Shown here: piece after piece, positions 37,358 to 47,000 of the stretch
How positions within the stretch are numbered: the stretch's first letter is position 1
Layout of the letters: each line of letters begins with the position of its first letter
Source: Capnocytophaga sp.
Lineage (GTDB): Bacteria; Bacteroidota; Bacteroidia; Flavobacteriales; Flavobacteriaceae
DNA length: 64,000 nt
Direction of reading: 5' to 3'
NCBI RefSeq assembly: GCF_030532915.1
Contig: NZ_JAUNKD010000002.1
Coordinates: 62,001 to 126,000 of the forward strand
Program-made: the position numbers and the translations under genes
The notes under the pieces: model-generated
The model's database searches: none
The model's input: only the letters and a program-made list of their open reading frames with translations
What the model was told of the DNA's origin: nothing

Positions 37358-38506
37358 ATGAAGTTTATTGTATCAAGTTCGTACTTACTTAAAAAACTGC
37401 AAGTTATAGGTGGCGTTATCAACAACAGTAACACAATGCCTATTCTTGATAACTTTTTGTTTGAACTATCAACCAACGTTTTAACCATTTCGGCTTCGGA
37501 TTTAGAAACAACCGTAAAAGGAACGTTGGAAGTGGAATCAGACTCGGAAGGAAGCATTGCCGTTCCTGCAAAGTTATTAATTGACATACTAAAAACCTTT
37601 GCAGAACAGCCTCTTACGTTTATCATTAAAGATAACAACACCATTGAAATTAGTTCTACTCACGGAAAATATTCATTGGCATACCTAAATGGCGAAGAAT
37701 TCCCGAAACCGGTGAGCCTAACCGACCCCAACAAAGTTACCATTTTGGGTGATGTGTTGGCAACCGCCATTCAAAAAACCATTTTCGCAACCGGCAATGA
37801 CGATTTACGCCCAACAATGAGCGGTATTTTCTTTGAGTTTACCGAAAACGGACTCACATTTGCCGCCACCGATGCTCACAAATTGGTAACATACCAACGA
37901 GAGGACATCAAAGCCACTGAACCTTCGGAGTTTATTATGCCTAAAAAACCGTTAAACTTACTGAAAGGCATTTTAGCCGGAAGCGAAACCGAAGTAGAAG
38001 TTGAATACAACGAAAGCAACGCCAAATTTTCATTTGACGGGTTGGAATTTATATGCCGTTTGATTGACGGAAAGTTCCCGAACTATGATGCCGTAATCCC
38101 GAAAGAAAATCCTAATAAATTGATTTTGAACAGAGCTCAATTTTTAGGTTCGGCTCGGCGTGTTTCCATCTTTTCAAATAAAACAACGCATCAAATTCGG
38201 TTAAAAGTTGCGGGGTCAGATCTGCAATTATCAGCCGAAGATGTTGATTACAGCAACAAAGCCGAAGAGCGTTTTGCGTGTAACTATCAGGGCGACGATA
38301 TGGAAATCGGTTTTAATTCACGTTTTCTGATTGAAATGCTCAATAATTTGGATTCAGATGAGGTAATGCTTGAAATGTCAATGCCTAACCGTGCCGGAAT
38401 TTTAACCCCTATTGACGGACTTGACCCAGGCGAAAAAGTCTTGATGCTGGCAATGCCTATTATGTTGAGTAACAGTAATCAAAGCAATCAAAATAATCAA
38501 AGTTAA
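37358..38506 (+). CDS. dnaN: DNA polymerase III beta subunit (sliding clamp)
   Basis: 382 aa with the three repeated clamp domains: MKFIVSSSYLLKKLQVIGGV and PILDNFLFEL in the first, TLPTMSGIFFEFTENG-like DLRPTMSGIFFEF in the second, and LLNLDSDEVML-like MLNNLDSDEVMLEM with LMLAMPIML at the end. It encircles DNA and tethers polymerase III. An AGGAGA Shine-Dalgarno-like run lies at 37347-37352. dnaA is not next to it, as is usual in Bacteroidetes. A C-terminal tail rich in Asn, Gln and Ser follows the last clamp strand. Confidence 0.96.
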   Translation: MKFIVSSSYLLKKLQVIGGVINNSNTMPILDNFLFELSTNVLTISASDLETTVKGTLEVESDSEGSIAVPAKLLIDILKTFAEQPLTFIIKDNNTIEISSTHGKYSLAYLNGEEFPKPVSLTDPNKVTILGDVLATAIQKTIFATGNDDLRPTMSGIFFEFTENGLTFAATDAHKLVTYQREDIKATEPSEFIMPKKPLNLLKGILAGSETEVEVEYNESNAKFSFDGLEFICRLIDGKFPNYDAVIPKENPNKLILNRAQFLGSARRVSIFSNKTTHQIRLKVAGSDLQLSAEDVDYSNKAEERFACNYQGDDMEIGFNSRFLIEMLNNLDSDEVMLEMSMPNRAGILTPIDGLDPGEKVLMLAMPIMLSNSNQSNQNNQS

Positions 38507-38513
38507 ATAACAA

Positions 38514-38548
38514 TAAAAAAAGCGGAGAGAAATTCTCCGCTTTTTTAT
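38514..38548. terminator. Bidirectional terminator between dnaN and the serine hydrolase gene
   Basis: AAAAAGCGGAGA around 38516-38527 pairs with TCTCCGCTTTTTT around 38534-38546, serving both convergent genes. Confidence 0.85.
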
Positions 38549-38550
38549 TA

Positions 38551-39699
38551 CTAATATCCAAAATCTTTATATTCAGCTCCTTCCAAAATAAAATCAACAA
38601 TGCGCTGCAAATAAATATCAATCTGCGGATTGGTAACGTTAAAAAGCATTGAAACAACAACTTGTTCTTGCGGATAGACGTAAAACCAAGCATAGCCTCC
38701 CACTCCATTGCCGATATGCCCGTAGTAAGGACGCTGATTCCAATCCTTGCTTGACTGCCAACCGATGCTATATCCCGTTTCACGGTCATCATCAGTGCAT
38801 AAGGATGTTAACATCTCACTTTCAACTTCTTGCGAGAGAAAATCGTGACAAATCACCACACTTCCCAATCGGGCAACGTCTTCCGAAGTGGAAAGAAAAC
38901 CGCCGCCCGCCAATTTATAATAATTGTGAACGGGAGCCGAAGGCCTAAATCCTTTTTTGGTACGCGCATACGGAATTGCCGCATTGGCAAGCATTTTTCC
39001 CTTATCGGGGAAAGTATTTTGCATTCCCAACGGTTTTAACACCTCATCAGAAGCAATATCTTCAAATTTTCGGTTAAGACAACGTTGCACCGCCAACGAA
39101 ACCAAATTCCAGTTGAAACTACTGTACAAATACTTCGTTCCGGGAGCAAATTCCAGAATATCGTTTTTGAAAAAATCAATTCCTTCCTCAATTGTTAAAG
39201 GCTTGTTATTGAGCATTTCACTCCCTTTATAGGTACGTATTCCGGCTATATGTCCGCCTAATTGTTTGATGGTGAAATCAAAGGGTTTTCTCGGAAAATC
39301 AGGAACATACTCATAAAGTGACAAGTTCCAATCAAATTCCTTTTTATCTTGCAAACGCGCCAAAACCACCCCTGAAAGTGGTTTGGAAACACTTGCCACC
39401 CGAAACAACGTTTTTTTCGGGTCAATCGGGGTTTTCTTTTCAATATCGGCATAACCATAGCCCTGTTGCCAAATGATATGATTCTGTTTGGTGATTGTTA
39501 TCGAAACACCCGGAATGCGCTTTTCCTGCAACAAAAACTGAATGATTTTCTCGGCTTCCTTCTTGGCTTCGACAAATGAAGTTACTTCCGAAGGATTTTT
39601 ACGAAACACATCAACATCTTTCAAAGGCTTATTTTGCCCGAAAATTGACTGAAAAAATGAAAAAATGGCTGAAAACAAAAGTATATATTTTAAATTCAT
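38551..39699 (-). CDS. Secreted serine hydrolase, beta-lactamase/PBP4-like family
   Basis: 382 aa from the ATG at 39699. A signal peptide (to about residue 21, ending FQSIFGQ) precedes a class C beta-lactamase-like fold: the SxxK nucleophile motif in RVASVSKPLSG, the second motif near YLYSSFNWNLVSLAV, and a late HIGNGVGGYAWF (HxG) motif. Such proteins are peptidases or esterases acting outside the cytoplasm; resistance to beta-lactams is not implied. It ends at the shared terminator with dnaN. Confidence 0.88.
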   Translation of the reverse strand: MNLKYILLFSAIFSFFQSIFGQNKPLKDVDVFRKNPSEVTSFVEAKKEAEKIIQFLLQEKRIPGVSITITKQNHIIWQQGYGYADIEKKTPIDPKKTLFRVASVSKPLSGVVLARLQDKKEFDWNLSLYEYVPDFPRKPFDFTIKQLGGHIAGIRTYKGSEMLNNKPLTIEEGIDFFKNDILEFAPGTKYLYSSFNWNLVSLAVQRCLNRKFEDIASDEVLKPLGMQNTFPDKGKMLANAAIPYARTKKGFRPSAPVHNYYKLAGGGFLSTSEDVARLGSVVICHDFLSQEVESEMLTSLCTDDDRETGYSIGWQSSKDWNQRPYYGHIGNGVGGYAWFYVYPQEQVVVSMLFNVTNPQIDIYLQRIVDFILEGAEYKDFGY

Positions 39700-39745
39700 C
39701 AACTTATTTGTAAAAAACGGGGCAAAAATAACAAATTAATTTCAA

Positions 39746-42205
39746 TTAAAACGTAAGCCCAAACATTATCCCGTCGCCTTTAAAGCCGCCTTCGTAAGTA
39801 CGAACGTATTCCACCCGAAGAAAACGAACAATTCCCCAGCCGATATTCTCCAAACCAAAGGTCAATTCTTGATAAGGTTTAAATTTCGGACGATTGATTT
39901 GATGAAATCCGGCTACGAAATTCCATTGTAACTTATTGAATAACGCTATTTTATTTGACAAAAAGCCTCCAAAACGATGCCGAACGTGCGTTTCCAAATA
40001 GCCTTCATTGGTCGAATGCGAATAATAAGGCAACAAATAGAACGATGAAGCCAGATTTTCGTTCAACTGCACGTGTGTTTGGTTTCCGTTAAAATGCTTA
40101 TAATCAATAAAACTAATGTCTTTCGCATTGAAAAACCAACCGCCCCGAACATCAATATCCATCTTACCTTTGTTACTGAAAGAAGGAGCATAACGCACTT
40201 GCCCCGAAACCAACTGATGCTGATAGGATTTCTTGCTGGTACTAAACGCATTAGCAACTGTTAAGTGCAAGGACGGATACCGATTTTCAAAATCATACAC
40301 CCTGCGATTGGGCAAAGTCGTGTAGGTGCGATTGAAATAAAAATCGGCTTGAAGCGCAAATTTTGTAACATAATGTTTTTCAAAGCCTTCCGTATCGATA
40401 TCAGGTTGCAACGGATTATTGGACGTGTAAGATTTCTCCTTTTTAACAAAGGCATAATCCGTGTTGTTAATCAAGGGTTTACGCTGACTAAACGAAATTC
40501 CGCCCGAAAGCACAATATTACTCGAAACATCTTGTGAATAAGCCACTTGCAGAAATTCATCATTATACAATTTCATATAATTATCCTTGAAAAAGAGCGA
40601 ACTAACCGCATTGACAAGCCCTGAAATCGGGGCATCTCGGTTGAATTGCCTCGCTTCCACCCCGCCCGAAATTTTCATTTTGGCGTTGTTGATTCGATTG
40701 AATCGTCGAGCAAATCCGCCGCTGAAACGCAGTCGGTTTTCTGCAAAACTATACTGAAAATCAGCATAAATATTGGTTGAGGCGAACGTTTTGTCGCTCC
40801 ATTTCACAAATGAAAATCCTGAACCTAAAAACCAACCTTGAACAGTGTTGAAACCTCCTGCCATTGGGTCGACTAATCCCTTGTAAGAGAATTGAATACC
40901 TTTTGATTTTTTACGATACGTATAACCTGTAAGCACGTCCCAAACGCCGAATTTATTTTGCTTGGTTTCCACCGAATCAATGTATTTTTCGGAAGAACGC
41001 ACCCGCTCCACGCTGTCTTTTTTGATATAATTAAGCGTTTCTTCTGCCGTAAGCGGAATTTGTCGGTGTTTTTCCCAAAAAAGACTATCTTTTTTATTAG
41101 AATTTTCTGCAAAACTACGAATTTCACCCTTAAATTCCTTTTTATCGAAAGCATCTCTAAATTTGTAATTGCTATACACATACGAGAAAGTTCCTTCAAG
41201 TTCAATCACCAAAATTTTTGCCTTTAAATCAATAGTTTGCAGGTTTTTACTCCAAAAATTTTCTTGCTGATTGTAGCTGAAATTCTGCACGATGTGAAGT
41301 TCTTTAATCGCCGGATTTTGCATTCGATAGCCTTTCAAAAGCACATCAAGTGCGTAAATCGCCCACGAATCTTCCACAATATAAATATATCCTTCAAAAA
41401 CAGGCTCTTTATCACGCTTCGGAATCATCTTTATCTTATTGATTATCCGATTTTTATCATCATAAAACGTACTTTCCAACTGAAATTTGTAATACGAAAA
41501 AGCGGCATCGGCAAGGGGCGAAACGACGTGAGCATCAAAATTCAGAAATTCGTCGTAAAAATCGAAATCAGCATCGGCTGCCGTATTGAAACTGAATCCG
41601 TTACTGTTTCCGGCGATTTTCGAGGCGATGATGTGTTCTTTTAATTTATTGGGTTTCTGAAACTTAACTTTTGAAATGGTTTCGGACTGATACACAATGC
41701 CCGTGCCTGTGGAGTCGAGGCTTCCGTCGGCATCGCCCACTTCTTGACCGAGGATTTTCTTCGGAACGTTTCGCACCCGAAAAAATCCTTTGGAGTAAAA
41801 ATCGGCTTCAAATCGATTGGCTTTTTCGCTGTTTTTTACACGATTTTTAATCGCATTACGGATAATGGCATTCGCCGGATTGTCTTTATTACTGACAATC
41901 ACCTCATTAAGCTGAAAACTTTCTTCCTGCAAAGTAATGTTCAATTCGTAAGGAAACTGCTGAATATCAAGCGTTTTACGTTCTAATTTGTAACCCAAAA
42001 ACTGAAAAATAAGTGTCGGCTTTTTTTCCTTTATATTTAACTGATAATCACCGTTTTCATTGGAAGTTGTCCCGACCGTACCGTCTTCGGTGTAAATGCT
42101 CACGTAAGGCATCGGAGCGTTATTTTCATCGGTAATTTTTCCTTTAATTTGTGAAAAACACACCGAAGTTGTCAAAAAAACGATAAAAAAGACTATTTTT
42201 TTCAT
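39746..42205 (-). CDS. DUF5686 family outer membrane protein with carboxypeptidase-regulatory-like domain
   Basis: 819 aa from the ATG at 42205 (MKKIVFFIVFLTTSVCFSQ), a clear signal peptide; the frame extends 20 codons further. Residues about 20-105 form a CarboxypepD_reg-like domain (IKGKITDENNAPMPYVSIY, then QFLGYKLERKTLDI). The rest is the DUF5686 region, ending in a predicted beta-barrel with a terminal aromatic residue (GIMFGLTF). It is abundant in Bacteroidetes; function unknown, probably outer membrane. A promoter (42237-42266) lies just upstream and is close to that of the divergent pabB-like gene. Confidence 0.85.
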   Translation of the reverse strand: MKKIVFFIVFLTTSVCFSQIKGKITDENNAPMPYVSIYTEDGTVGTTSNENGDYQLNIKEKKPTLIFQFLGYKLERKTLDIQQFPYELNITLQEESFQLNEVIVSNKDNPANAIIRNAIKNRVKNSEKANRFEADFYSKGFFRVRNVPKKILGQEVGDADGSLDSTGTGIVYQSETISKVKFQKPNKLKEHIIASKIAGNSNGFSFNTAADADFDFYDEFLNFDAHVVSPLADAAFSYYKFQLESTFYDDKNRIINKIKMIPKRDKEPVFEGYIYIVEDSWAIYALDVLLKGYRMQNPAIKELHIVQNFSYNQQENFWSKNLQTIDLKAKILVIELEGTFSYVYSNYKFRDAFDKKEFKGEIRSFAENSNKKDSLFWEKHRQIPLTAEETLNYIKKDSVERVRSSEKYIDSVETKQNKFGVWDVLTGYTYRKKSKGIQFSYKGLVDPMAGGFNTVQGWFLGSGFSFVKWSDKTFASTNIYADFQYSFAENRLRFSGGFARRFNRINNAKMKISGGVEARQFNRDAPISGLVNAVSSLFFKDNYMKLYNDEFLQVAYSQDVSSNIVLSGGISFSQRKPLINNTDYAFVKKEKSYTSNNPLQPDIDTEGFEKHYVTKFALQADFYFNRTYTTLPNRRVYDFENRYPSLHLTVANAFSTSKKSYQHQLVSGQVRYAPSFSNKGKMDIDVRGGWFFNAKDISFIDYKHFNGNQTHVQLNENLASSFYLLPYYSHSTNEGYLETHVRHRFGGFLSNKIALFNKLQWNFVAGFHQINRPKFKPYQELTFGLENIGWGIVRFLRVEYVRTYEGGFKGDGIMFGLTF

Positions 42206-42236
42206 CAAATAAGCTGTTTTTTTGGTTGATTTTTTG

Positions 42237-42266
42237 CAAATGTAAAAATAAATACAAAAAATCAAA
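42237..42266 (-). promoter_or_regulatory. Promoter of the DUF5686 gene
   Basis: Minus strand TTTG (42263-42266), 18-nt gap, TACATTTG (42237-42244), 32 nt before the ATG at 42205. Confidence 0.5.
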
Positions 42267-42274
42267 AAAATACG

Positions 42275-42282
42275 TACCTTTG
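42275..42282 (+). promoter_or_regulatory. -7 box of the pabB-like gene
   Basis: TACCTTTG on the plus strand, 79 nt before the ATG; no good TTG is found about 20 nt upstream, so this promoter is weaker or needs help. Confidence 0.35.
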
Positions 42283-42360
42283 CGTGTTGTTTTTAATTTT
42301 TTTCACCGTTGAAACAAATTTCTGAAAAACAATTTTACAAAACCGCTAAAATCTTAAAAA

Positions 42361-43674
42361 ATGCGTATTGAAAAGAAATTTAACATCGATTCGTTGCAAA
42401 ACATAAAAAAAAGAGCCTTATTTTGGGTAAATTCCTTACAAACGGAGGTAATTTGGCTGGATTCTAATCAATATCCGGATAAATTTCGTAAAAATGAAGC
42501 TATTTTGGCTTTTTATCCGCATAAAACGTTAAAAAAACACGAAACAAAAGGAGCTTTTGATGCGTTAAAATCGTTTATTGATGTTACAAGCGATTATATT
42601 TTCGGTTATTTGTCGTATGATTTGAAAAATGATGTTGAAAATTTGTCCTCCAACAATTCGGACGGATTGTTTTTTCCGGAAATATATTTCTTTCAACCCA
42701 AAAAAATTGTGTTCTTTAAGGAAAATCATCTTGTTTTTAGTTATTTGGAAAGCATTTTTAACGAAATTGATAGCGATTTTGAGAAAATTTGTACTTTTTC
42801 GGTCGAATTTCCTCAAAAAAAGGTAAAATCAACGCAAAAAAACTCGGTTTTGGCACAAATTTCAAAAGAAGAATACGTAAATCGGGTTGAAAAAATGCAA
42901 AAACACATTGCACTGGGCGATATTTACGAAGCTAATTTCTGTCAGGAATTTTACGTTCAAAATACTGATATAGAGCCTCTTGCTATTTACCAGAAACTTA
43001 ACGAGATTTCCGAACCGCCTTTTGCTTGTTTTTTGAATTTGAAGCCGTATTACGTGCTGTCGGCTTCTCCTGAAAGATATTTGCAACGTTCTGAAAATGA
43101 GGTAATTTCTCAACCGATTAAAGGAACGGCAAAACGTTCTGAAAATCAGGAGGAAGACCTGAAGCTCCGTATTGATTTGGAAAACAACCCAAAGGAACGT
43201 TCTGAAAATGTGATGATTGTGGATTTAGTCCGTAATGATTTATCGCTTTATGCCGAAAAAGGAAGCATAAGGGTCGAAGAACTTTGTAAACCCTACACTT
43301 TCAAGCAAGTACATCAACTTATTTCGACCATCGGCACGCAGGTTAAGGACGGGACGCACTCGGTTGATGTGATTCGTTCCACTTTTCCGATGGGAAGTAT
43401 GACGGGAGCTCCGAAAATATCGGCAATGCAAATCATTGAAAATCTGGAAGAAAGCAAACGAAGCGTGTACAGCGGAGCGGTGGGTTACTTCACGCCCGAA
43501 GCCGATTTTGATTTTAATGTGGTCATTCGCAGTATTTTATATAATTCTGAAAATCAATATCTTTCATTTTCAGTAGGAAGTGCCATTACCGCCGAGTCCG
43601 TCCCCGAAAAAGAATACGACGAATGCCTTATCAAAGCCCAAGCAATGATGCAAGTTATTGAAAATCAACCCTAA
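42361..43674 (+). CDS. pabB: Aminodeoxychorismate synthase component I
   Basis: 437 aa, a chorismate-binding enzyme. The catalytic core spans about residues 170-437: GDIYEANFCQEF, LSASPERYL, PIKGTAKRSENQEED, ERSENVMIVDLVRNDL, GSMTGAPKISAMQIIE and YSGAVGYF. PIKGT carries the Lys typical of PabB; anthranilate synthase TrpE has PIAGT. It therefore probably aminates chorismate to 4-amino-4-deoxychorismate for folate synthesis. No pabA or pabC gene is adjacent; the glutaminase must come from elsewhere. The N-terminal third is shorter and more AT-rich than in E. coli PabB. Confidence 0.88.
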   Translation: MRIEKKFNIDSLQNIKKRALFWVNSLQTEVIWLDSNQYPDKFRKNEAILAFYPHKTLKKHETKGAFDALKSFIDVTSDYIFGYLSYDLKNDVENLSSNNSDGLFFPEIYFFQPKKIVFFKENHLVFSYLESIFNEIDSDFEKICTFSVEFPQKKVKSTQKNSVLAQISKEEYVNRVEKMQKHIALGDIYEANFCQEFYVQNTDIEPLAIYQKLNEISEPPFACFLNLKPYYVLSASPERYLQRSENEVISQPIKGTAKRSENQEEDLKLRIDLENNPKERSENVMIVDLVRNDLSLYAEKGSIRVEELCKPYTFKQVHQLISTIGTQVKDGTHSVDVIRSTFPMGSMTGAPKISAMQIIENLEESKRSVYSGAVGYFTPEADFDFNVVIRSILYNSENQYLSFSVGSAITAESVPEKEYDECLIKAQAMMQVIENQP

Positions 43675-43678
43675 AAAA

Positions 43679-44737
43679 TTACAAACCTATTAAAAACGCC
43701 ATTGTATCAACCCCATCGGCATAATCCCAAAGTTGCGGTTCTTGGGTTTTCCCAAACGGAATTTCGTTTTCCATAAATCCTTTGGCTACAACACATTGTA
43801 TTTTATCGGAATCGGTTTGGAGCTTTTCTTTGAGTTGCTGCAAATCATCATAAAATTCATAAAATAGTGTAGCAATGGGTGAGGCATAACTTGCATCTTC
43901 TTTCAGAATTAAAAATCCATTTTCACGAAGTTTAAACAAACTCATCAAATAAACCGCTTTGTTGTAATCGTAATTATTGGCGTATTTTTGTCCGTGAATG
44001 ATGTCCTTAAACGGATAAATTGCTTTAAAAAGAAGGTCGAAATCGTAGTTTTTAGGCACAAAAACCTTTGAAACGCTTCGGCAACCCAATCCGAAATAGG
44101 TAAAAATGTCTTTTCCAAGCTGAAAAAGTTCATTTTCGGCCTCTTTTCCGGTTAATATTGCAACAGAATTGCGATTTTTGCGGATAATATGCGGTTTTTT
44201 TCCGAAATAATATTCAAAATAACGTGCCGTATTATCACTTCCCGTAGCGATGACAGCGTCAAAATCGGTTATTCGCTCATCGGTAAAGACAAATTTTCCC
44301 TGCCAAGAAGGTTCGGTTTGTTGTAAAAAATCAGCGATAAAAGGCAAAAGTACCTTGTCATCTGACGATAATTTCACCACCGCCTTATGCCCTGACATTA
44401 ATACCGACAAAAAATCGTGAAAGCCCACTAGTGGAATGTTACCCGCCATAATAATAGCTACGGTTTTAGGCGTAACATTCTCAAAATTATACCTTTCAAG
44501 CCACTTGTTAATATTTTCTTCCGTGAGAGCTTCTGCCCACGATTTACAGGCAAATTGCAGATTATCAGCCGTAAACCAACCATTTTGTTGTTCGGCTATT
44601 TGAAGTATTTCTTTGAACTTTTCGAAATGTTGGTCGTTATTTGGTAATAATTCTGTATTTTTTATGTATGGAAAAGACGCAAATTGCGATAAAAACTTGC
44701 CTAAATTCACCAAACTGCTGTATTTTCGGTTTTTCAT
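43679..44737 (-). CDS. Acyl-CoA reductase (LuxC-like)
   Basis: 352 aa. It matches the LuxC-like acyl-CoA reductase family: PKTVAIIMAGNIPLVGFHDF, GHKAVVKLSSDDKVLLPF, DFDAVIATGSDNTARYFEYYF and the catalytic-Cys segment FTYFGLGCRSVSKVF. It would reduce an acyl-CoA or acyl thioester to an aldehyde with NADPH. In Bacteroidetes it is linked loosely to lipid or flexirubin-type pathways, but no such genes adjoin it here. It ends 4 nt from the convergent pabB stop. Confidence 0.85.
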   Translation of the reverse strand: MKNRKYSSLVNLGKFLSQFASFPYIKNTELLPNNDQHFEKFKEILQIAEQQNGWFTADNLQFACKSWAEALTEENINKWLERYNFENVTPKTVAIIMAGNIPLVGFHDFLSVLMSGHKAVVKLSSDDKVLLPFIADFLQQTEPSWQGKFVFTDERITDFDAVIATGSDNTARYFEYYFGKKPHIIRKNRNSVAILTGKEAENELFQLGKDIFTYFGLGCRSVSKVFVPKNYDFDLLFKAIYPFKDIIHGQKYANNYDYNKAVYLMSLFKLRENGFLILKEDASYASPIATLFYEFYDDLQQLKEKLQTDSDKIQCVVAKGFMENEIPFGKTQEPQLWDYADGVDTMAFLIGL

Positions 44738-44808
44738 ATCTTATTTTTCTTCCGATTGACGGACAAAAGTATAATTTTTTTTCAAAAAAACGAAATTAAT
44801 CAAAAAAA

Positions 44809-45222
44809 TCAGTGAGGCAGTTTATTTTTGAAAATTCCGTAGAGATATGTTCCTAAAAGAGCCCCAATGATGGCGATGAGTATGTTCCAAACGCCCGCTC
44901 CGAGGAGTACAAATAAAGGTCCGGGACAAGCTCCGACCAACGCCCAACCCAACCCGAAGCATATTCCTCCGATAAGGTAACGCATTACGGATTTTTCCTT
45001 AGGCGGAATGTTAATTACCTTACCATCAATATCTTTTCGTTGGGTTCGTTTTATCCATTGCACACCCAAAACGCCAACAGCTAAGGCACCACCAATGAAG
45101 CCGTACATATGAAATGACTGAAAATGAAACATTTCGTAAATACGAAACCACGAAGCCGTTTCGCTTTTATACATCACGATGCCGAAGGCAATTCCTAATA
45201 AAATATACAATCCGTTTTTCAT
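44809..45222 (-). CDS. YeeE/YedE half transporter, second half (DUF6691 type)
   Basis: 137 aa from the ATG at 45222. Four hydrophobic segments; the signature GWALVGACPGPLFVLLGAG carries the conserved Cys of YeeE/YedE (TsuA-like) thiosulfate or sulfur-compound permeases. It starts 1 nt after the other half ends, so the two are translationally linked and probably form one heterodimeric carrier. The middle loop (TQRKDIDGKVINIPPKEK) is charged. Confidence 0.85.
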   Translation of the reverse strand: MKNGLYILLGIAFGIVMYKSETASWFRIYEMFHFQSFHMYGFIGGALAVGVLGVQWIKRTQRKDIDGKVINIPPKEKSVMRYLIGGICFGLGWALVGACPGPLFVLLGAGVWNILIAIIGALLGTYLYGIFKNKLPH

Positions 45223-45223
45223 C

Positions 45224-45775
45224 TTATCCAAAAATTAAAGGGAATATTGCAAAAACCATAACAAGTCCGCCGATAAAAAAGCCGACCACGGCGATAAGCG
45301 AAGGCAACTGAAAATCACTCAATCCGGAAATAGCGTGCCCCGAAGTGCATCCTCCGGCATAACGCGTTCCAAAACCGATGAGCAACCCGCCAACCAGTAA
45401 AATGATACTATTTTTTAAGGAAAATTCCGAAAATAATTCGGCAGGCGAATAGGCAACTCCGGCACTTTCAAAGCCCAAATCGTTGAGCTGACGAACAGTT
45501 TGTTCGGAAATAGCAGGAATTTGATTGTCCGATAATAAATGAGCCGCAATAGCTCCGCCGATAATCGCACCGAGCAGAAAGAGTAAATTCCAACGTTGTG
45601 ATTTCCAATCGAAAGCAAAAAAATCACAAGATTTTCCCGCCCCCAGAGCAGAGCATATCGTACGGAAATTTGACGAAAATCCGAAACTTTTTCCCAACAA
45701 AATCAGTAAAATCATAATGCCCCCAATCAAAGGACCGCCCACATACCAAGGCCAAGGCTGCATAATCCAATCCAT
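45224..45775 (-). CDS. YeeE/YedE half transporter, first half
   Basis: 183 aa with about five membrane segments. The conserved Cys motif is TRYAGGCTSGHAISGL; a second Cys-containing segment, ICSALGAGKSCDFF, follows the first helix. With the downstream half it makes the split form of the YeeE/YedE family that takes up thiosulfate or related sulfur compounds. It is the first gene of the pair. An outer-membrane barrel gene lies next upstream on the same strand. Confidence 0.88.
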   Translation of the reverse strand: MDWIMQPWPWYVGGPLIGGIMILLILLGKSFGFSSNFRTICSALGAGKSCDFFAFDWKSQRWNLLFLLGAIIGGAIAAHLLSDNQIPAISEQTVRQLNDLGFESAGVAYSPAELFSEFSLKNSIILLVGGLLIGFGTRYAGGCTSGHAISGLSDFQLPSLIAVVGFFIGGLVMVFAIFPLIFG

Positions 45776-45918
45776 AACGAAAAATTTGTGTTTCCAACAG
45801 GCAAAAATACGTTTATATTGCGTAATTCAAAAAAAATTGGATAATATTGACCGAATAAAGTCATTCGTCCACTCTTAAACCCAAGGCAAATTATGTTATT
45901 TCTGCTATATTTTTCGGA

Positions 45919-46827
45919 CTAAAACCGAAATTTATACTCCAAATTGGCAATAAAATGGCGTGTTAATCCATCAGGACGCACTTTTCGGGCAATAAAAGGC
46001 ATTCCGGCATTGAGTTGAAGGCTATTTTTTGCATTAAATTGGTAGTCAAGATAGATATTTCCGTTTAGCGTAAGCCCTTTTGAACCTAAAATAGCTTGTT
46101 TTTCGTCCGAAATATTGGTAAAATAATCGTTTGTAAGGTGATAAACGGGTAAAACACTTGGCGTAAAGGTCAGTTTATTGGTCAACGAAATCGGGTAAGA
46201 AACTCGAAACAAAATATCGCTACTTCGCTTGTAATTTCGGGTGGAATGGAATTTTTTCAAAAGCTCATTGGTCTGTATTTCAGCTAAAAATTCGTTTTTA
46301 TTCTGCAAAACAGGCTGTTGCCAAGCAAAAACAAGGTGTAATTTACGGATTTGATAACTAAGTGCCACTATCACATCAAGCGACCCTAAACTGGACTGGT
46401 AATCCATTGGAAGTGAAAGATTTTGGTATTTTTTATTTCCGTCAGAAAGCGGAATTTTTGTCCCCAACGTGAAGCCCAGCCGTTCAGTAAGCTGATAATT
46501 TCCTGAAAGTAAAACATCTGAAAGCCCGAAAGAATGGATTCCGTTTCCGTTTTGGGCAATCGACGTTAATCTTACATCAAAACTCACTTTTTCTGAAAAT
46601 TGCCGATTGTATTCCAGATAATTTCCCCAGACATTCACGTCCTTATCTCCTTCCCCGAAGAAAAAACCTGCCTTGATTTGATTCTTCACAGGCTCCAATC
46701 GTTCCCAAAAATTTACGGGTTTCGCTTTGTTAATAGTACAAAATCCGGCATCGCTACATCCTTGTGAAACAGCAGTTTGACAAAAAACAATCGCCATCAA
46801 AAAACTATAAAAACCAATTTTGTGCAT
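45919..46827 (-). CDS. Outer membrane beta-barrel protein linked to YeeE/YedE genes
   Basis: 302 aa. A signal peptide (to about residue 21, ending TAVSQ) precedes a mature start GCSDAGFCTINKAKP with two close Cys, then alternating beta strands ending LEYKFRF, as in outer membrane barrels. It contains FGLSDVLLSGNYQL and SYPISLTNKLTFTPSVLP. I do not know a named family. Its place 143 nt upstream of the split YeeE/YedE pair on the same strand suggests that it helps the same substrate across the outer membrane (inference). Confidence 0.7.
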   Translation of the reverse strand: MHKIGFYSFLMAIVFCQTAVSQGCSDAGFCTINKAKPVNFWERLEPVKNQIKAGFFFGEGDKDVNVWGNYLEYNRQFSEKVSFDVRLTSIAQNGNGIHSFGLSDVLLSGNYQLTERLGFTLGTKIPLSDGNKKYQNLSLPMDYQSSLGSLDVIVALSYQIRKLHLVFAWQQPVLQNKNEFLAEIQTNELLKKFHSTRNYKRSSDILFRVSYPISLTNKLTFTPSVLPVYHLTNDYFTNISDEKQAILGSKGLTLNGNIYLDYQFNAKNSLQLNAGMPFIARKVRPDGLTRHFIANLEYKFRF

Positions 46828-46940
46828 AATTTCAATCTTAATTTATGATGAATTAGTCGGGAAATTTTAAAAATCCTGACATTTTACGAACAAAATTTTC
46901 AGGCAAAAGTCCAATTTTTACAACAAAGCCAAAAAATTAG

Positions 46941-46948
46941 TATCTTTG
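46941..46948 (+). promoter_or_regulatory. -7 box before the 47.0 kb gene
   Basis: TATCTTTG on the plus strand, 52 nt before the ATG at 47001; no clear -33 TTG. Confidence 0.4.
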
Positions 46949-47000
46949 TAAATCAATTTGGAATATATTTTTTGCGAGCTACATTATTAATAACAAAAAT

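Noticed and set aside
38460-38792. Minus-strand 110-codon frame
   Set aside because: It overlaps the shared terminator and the serine hydrolase gene in another frame.
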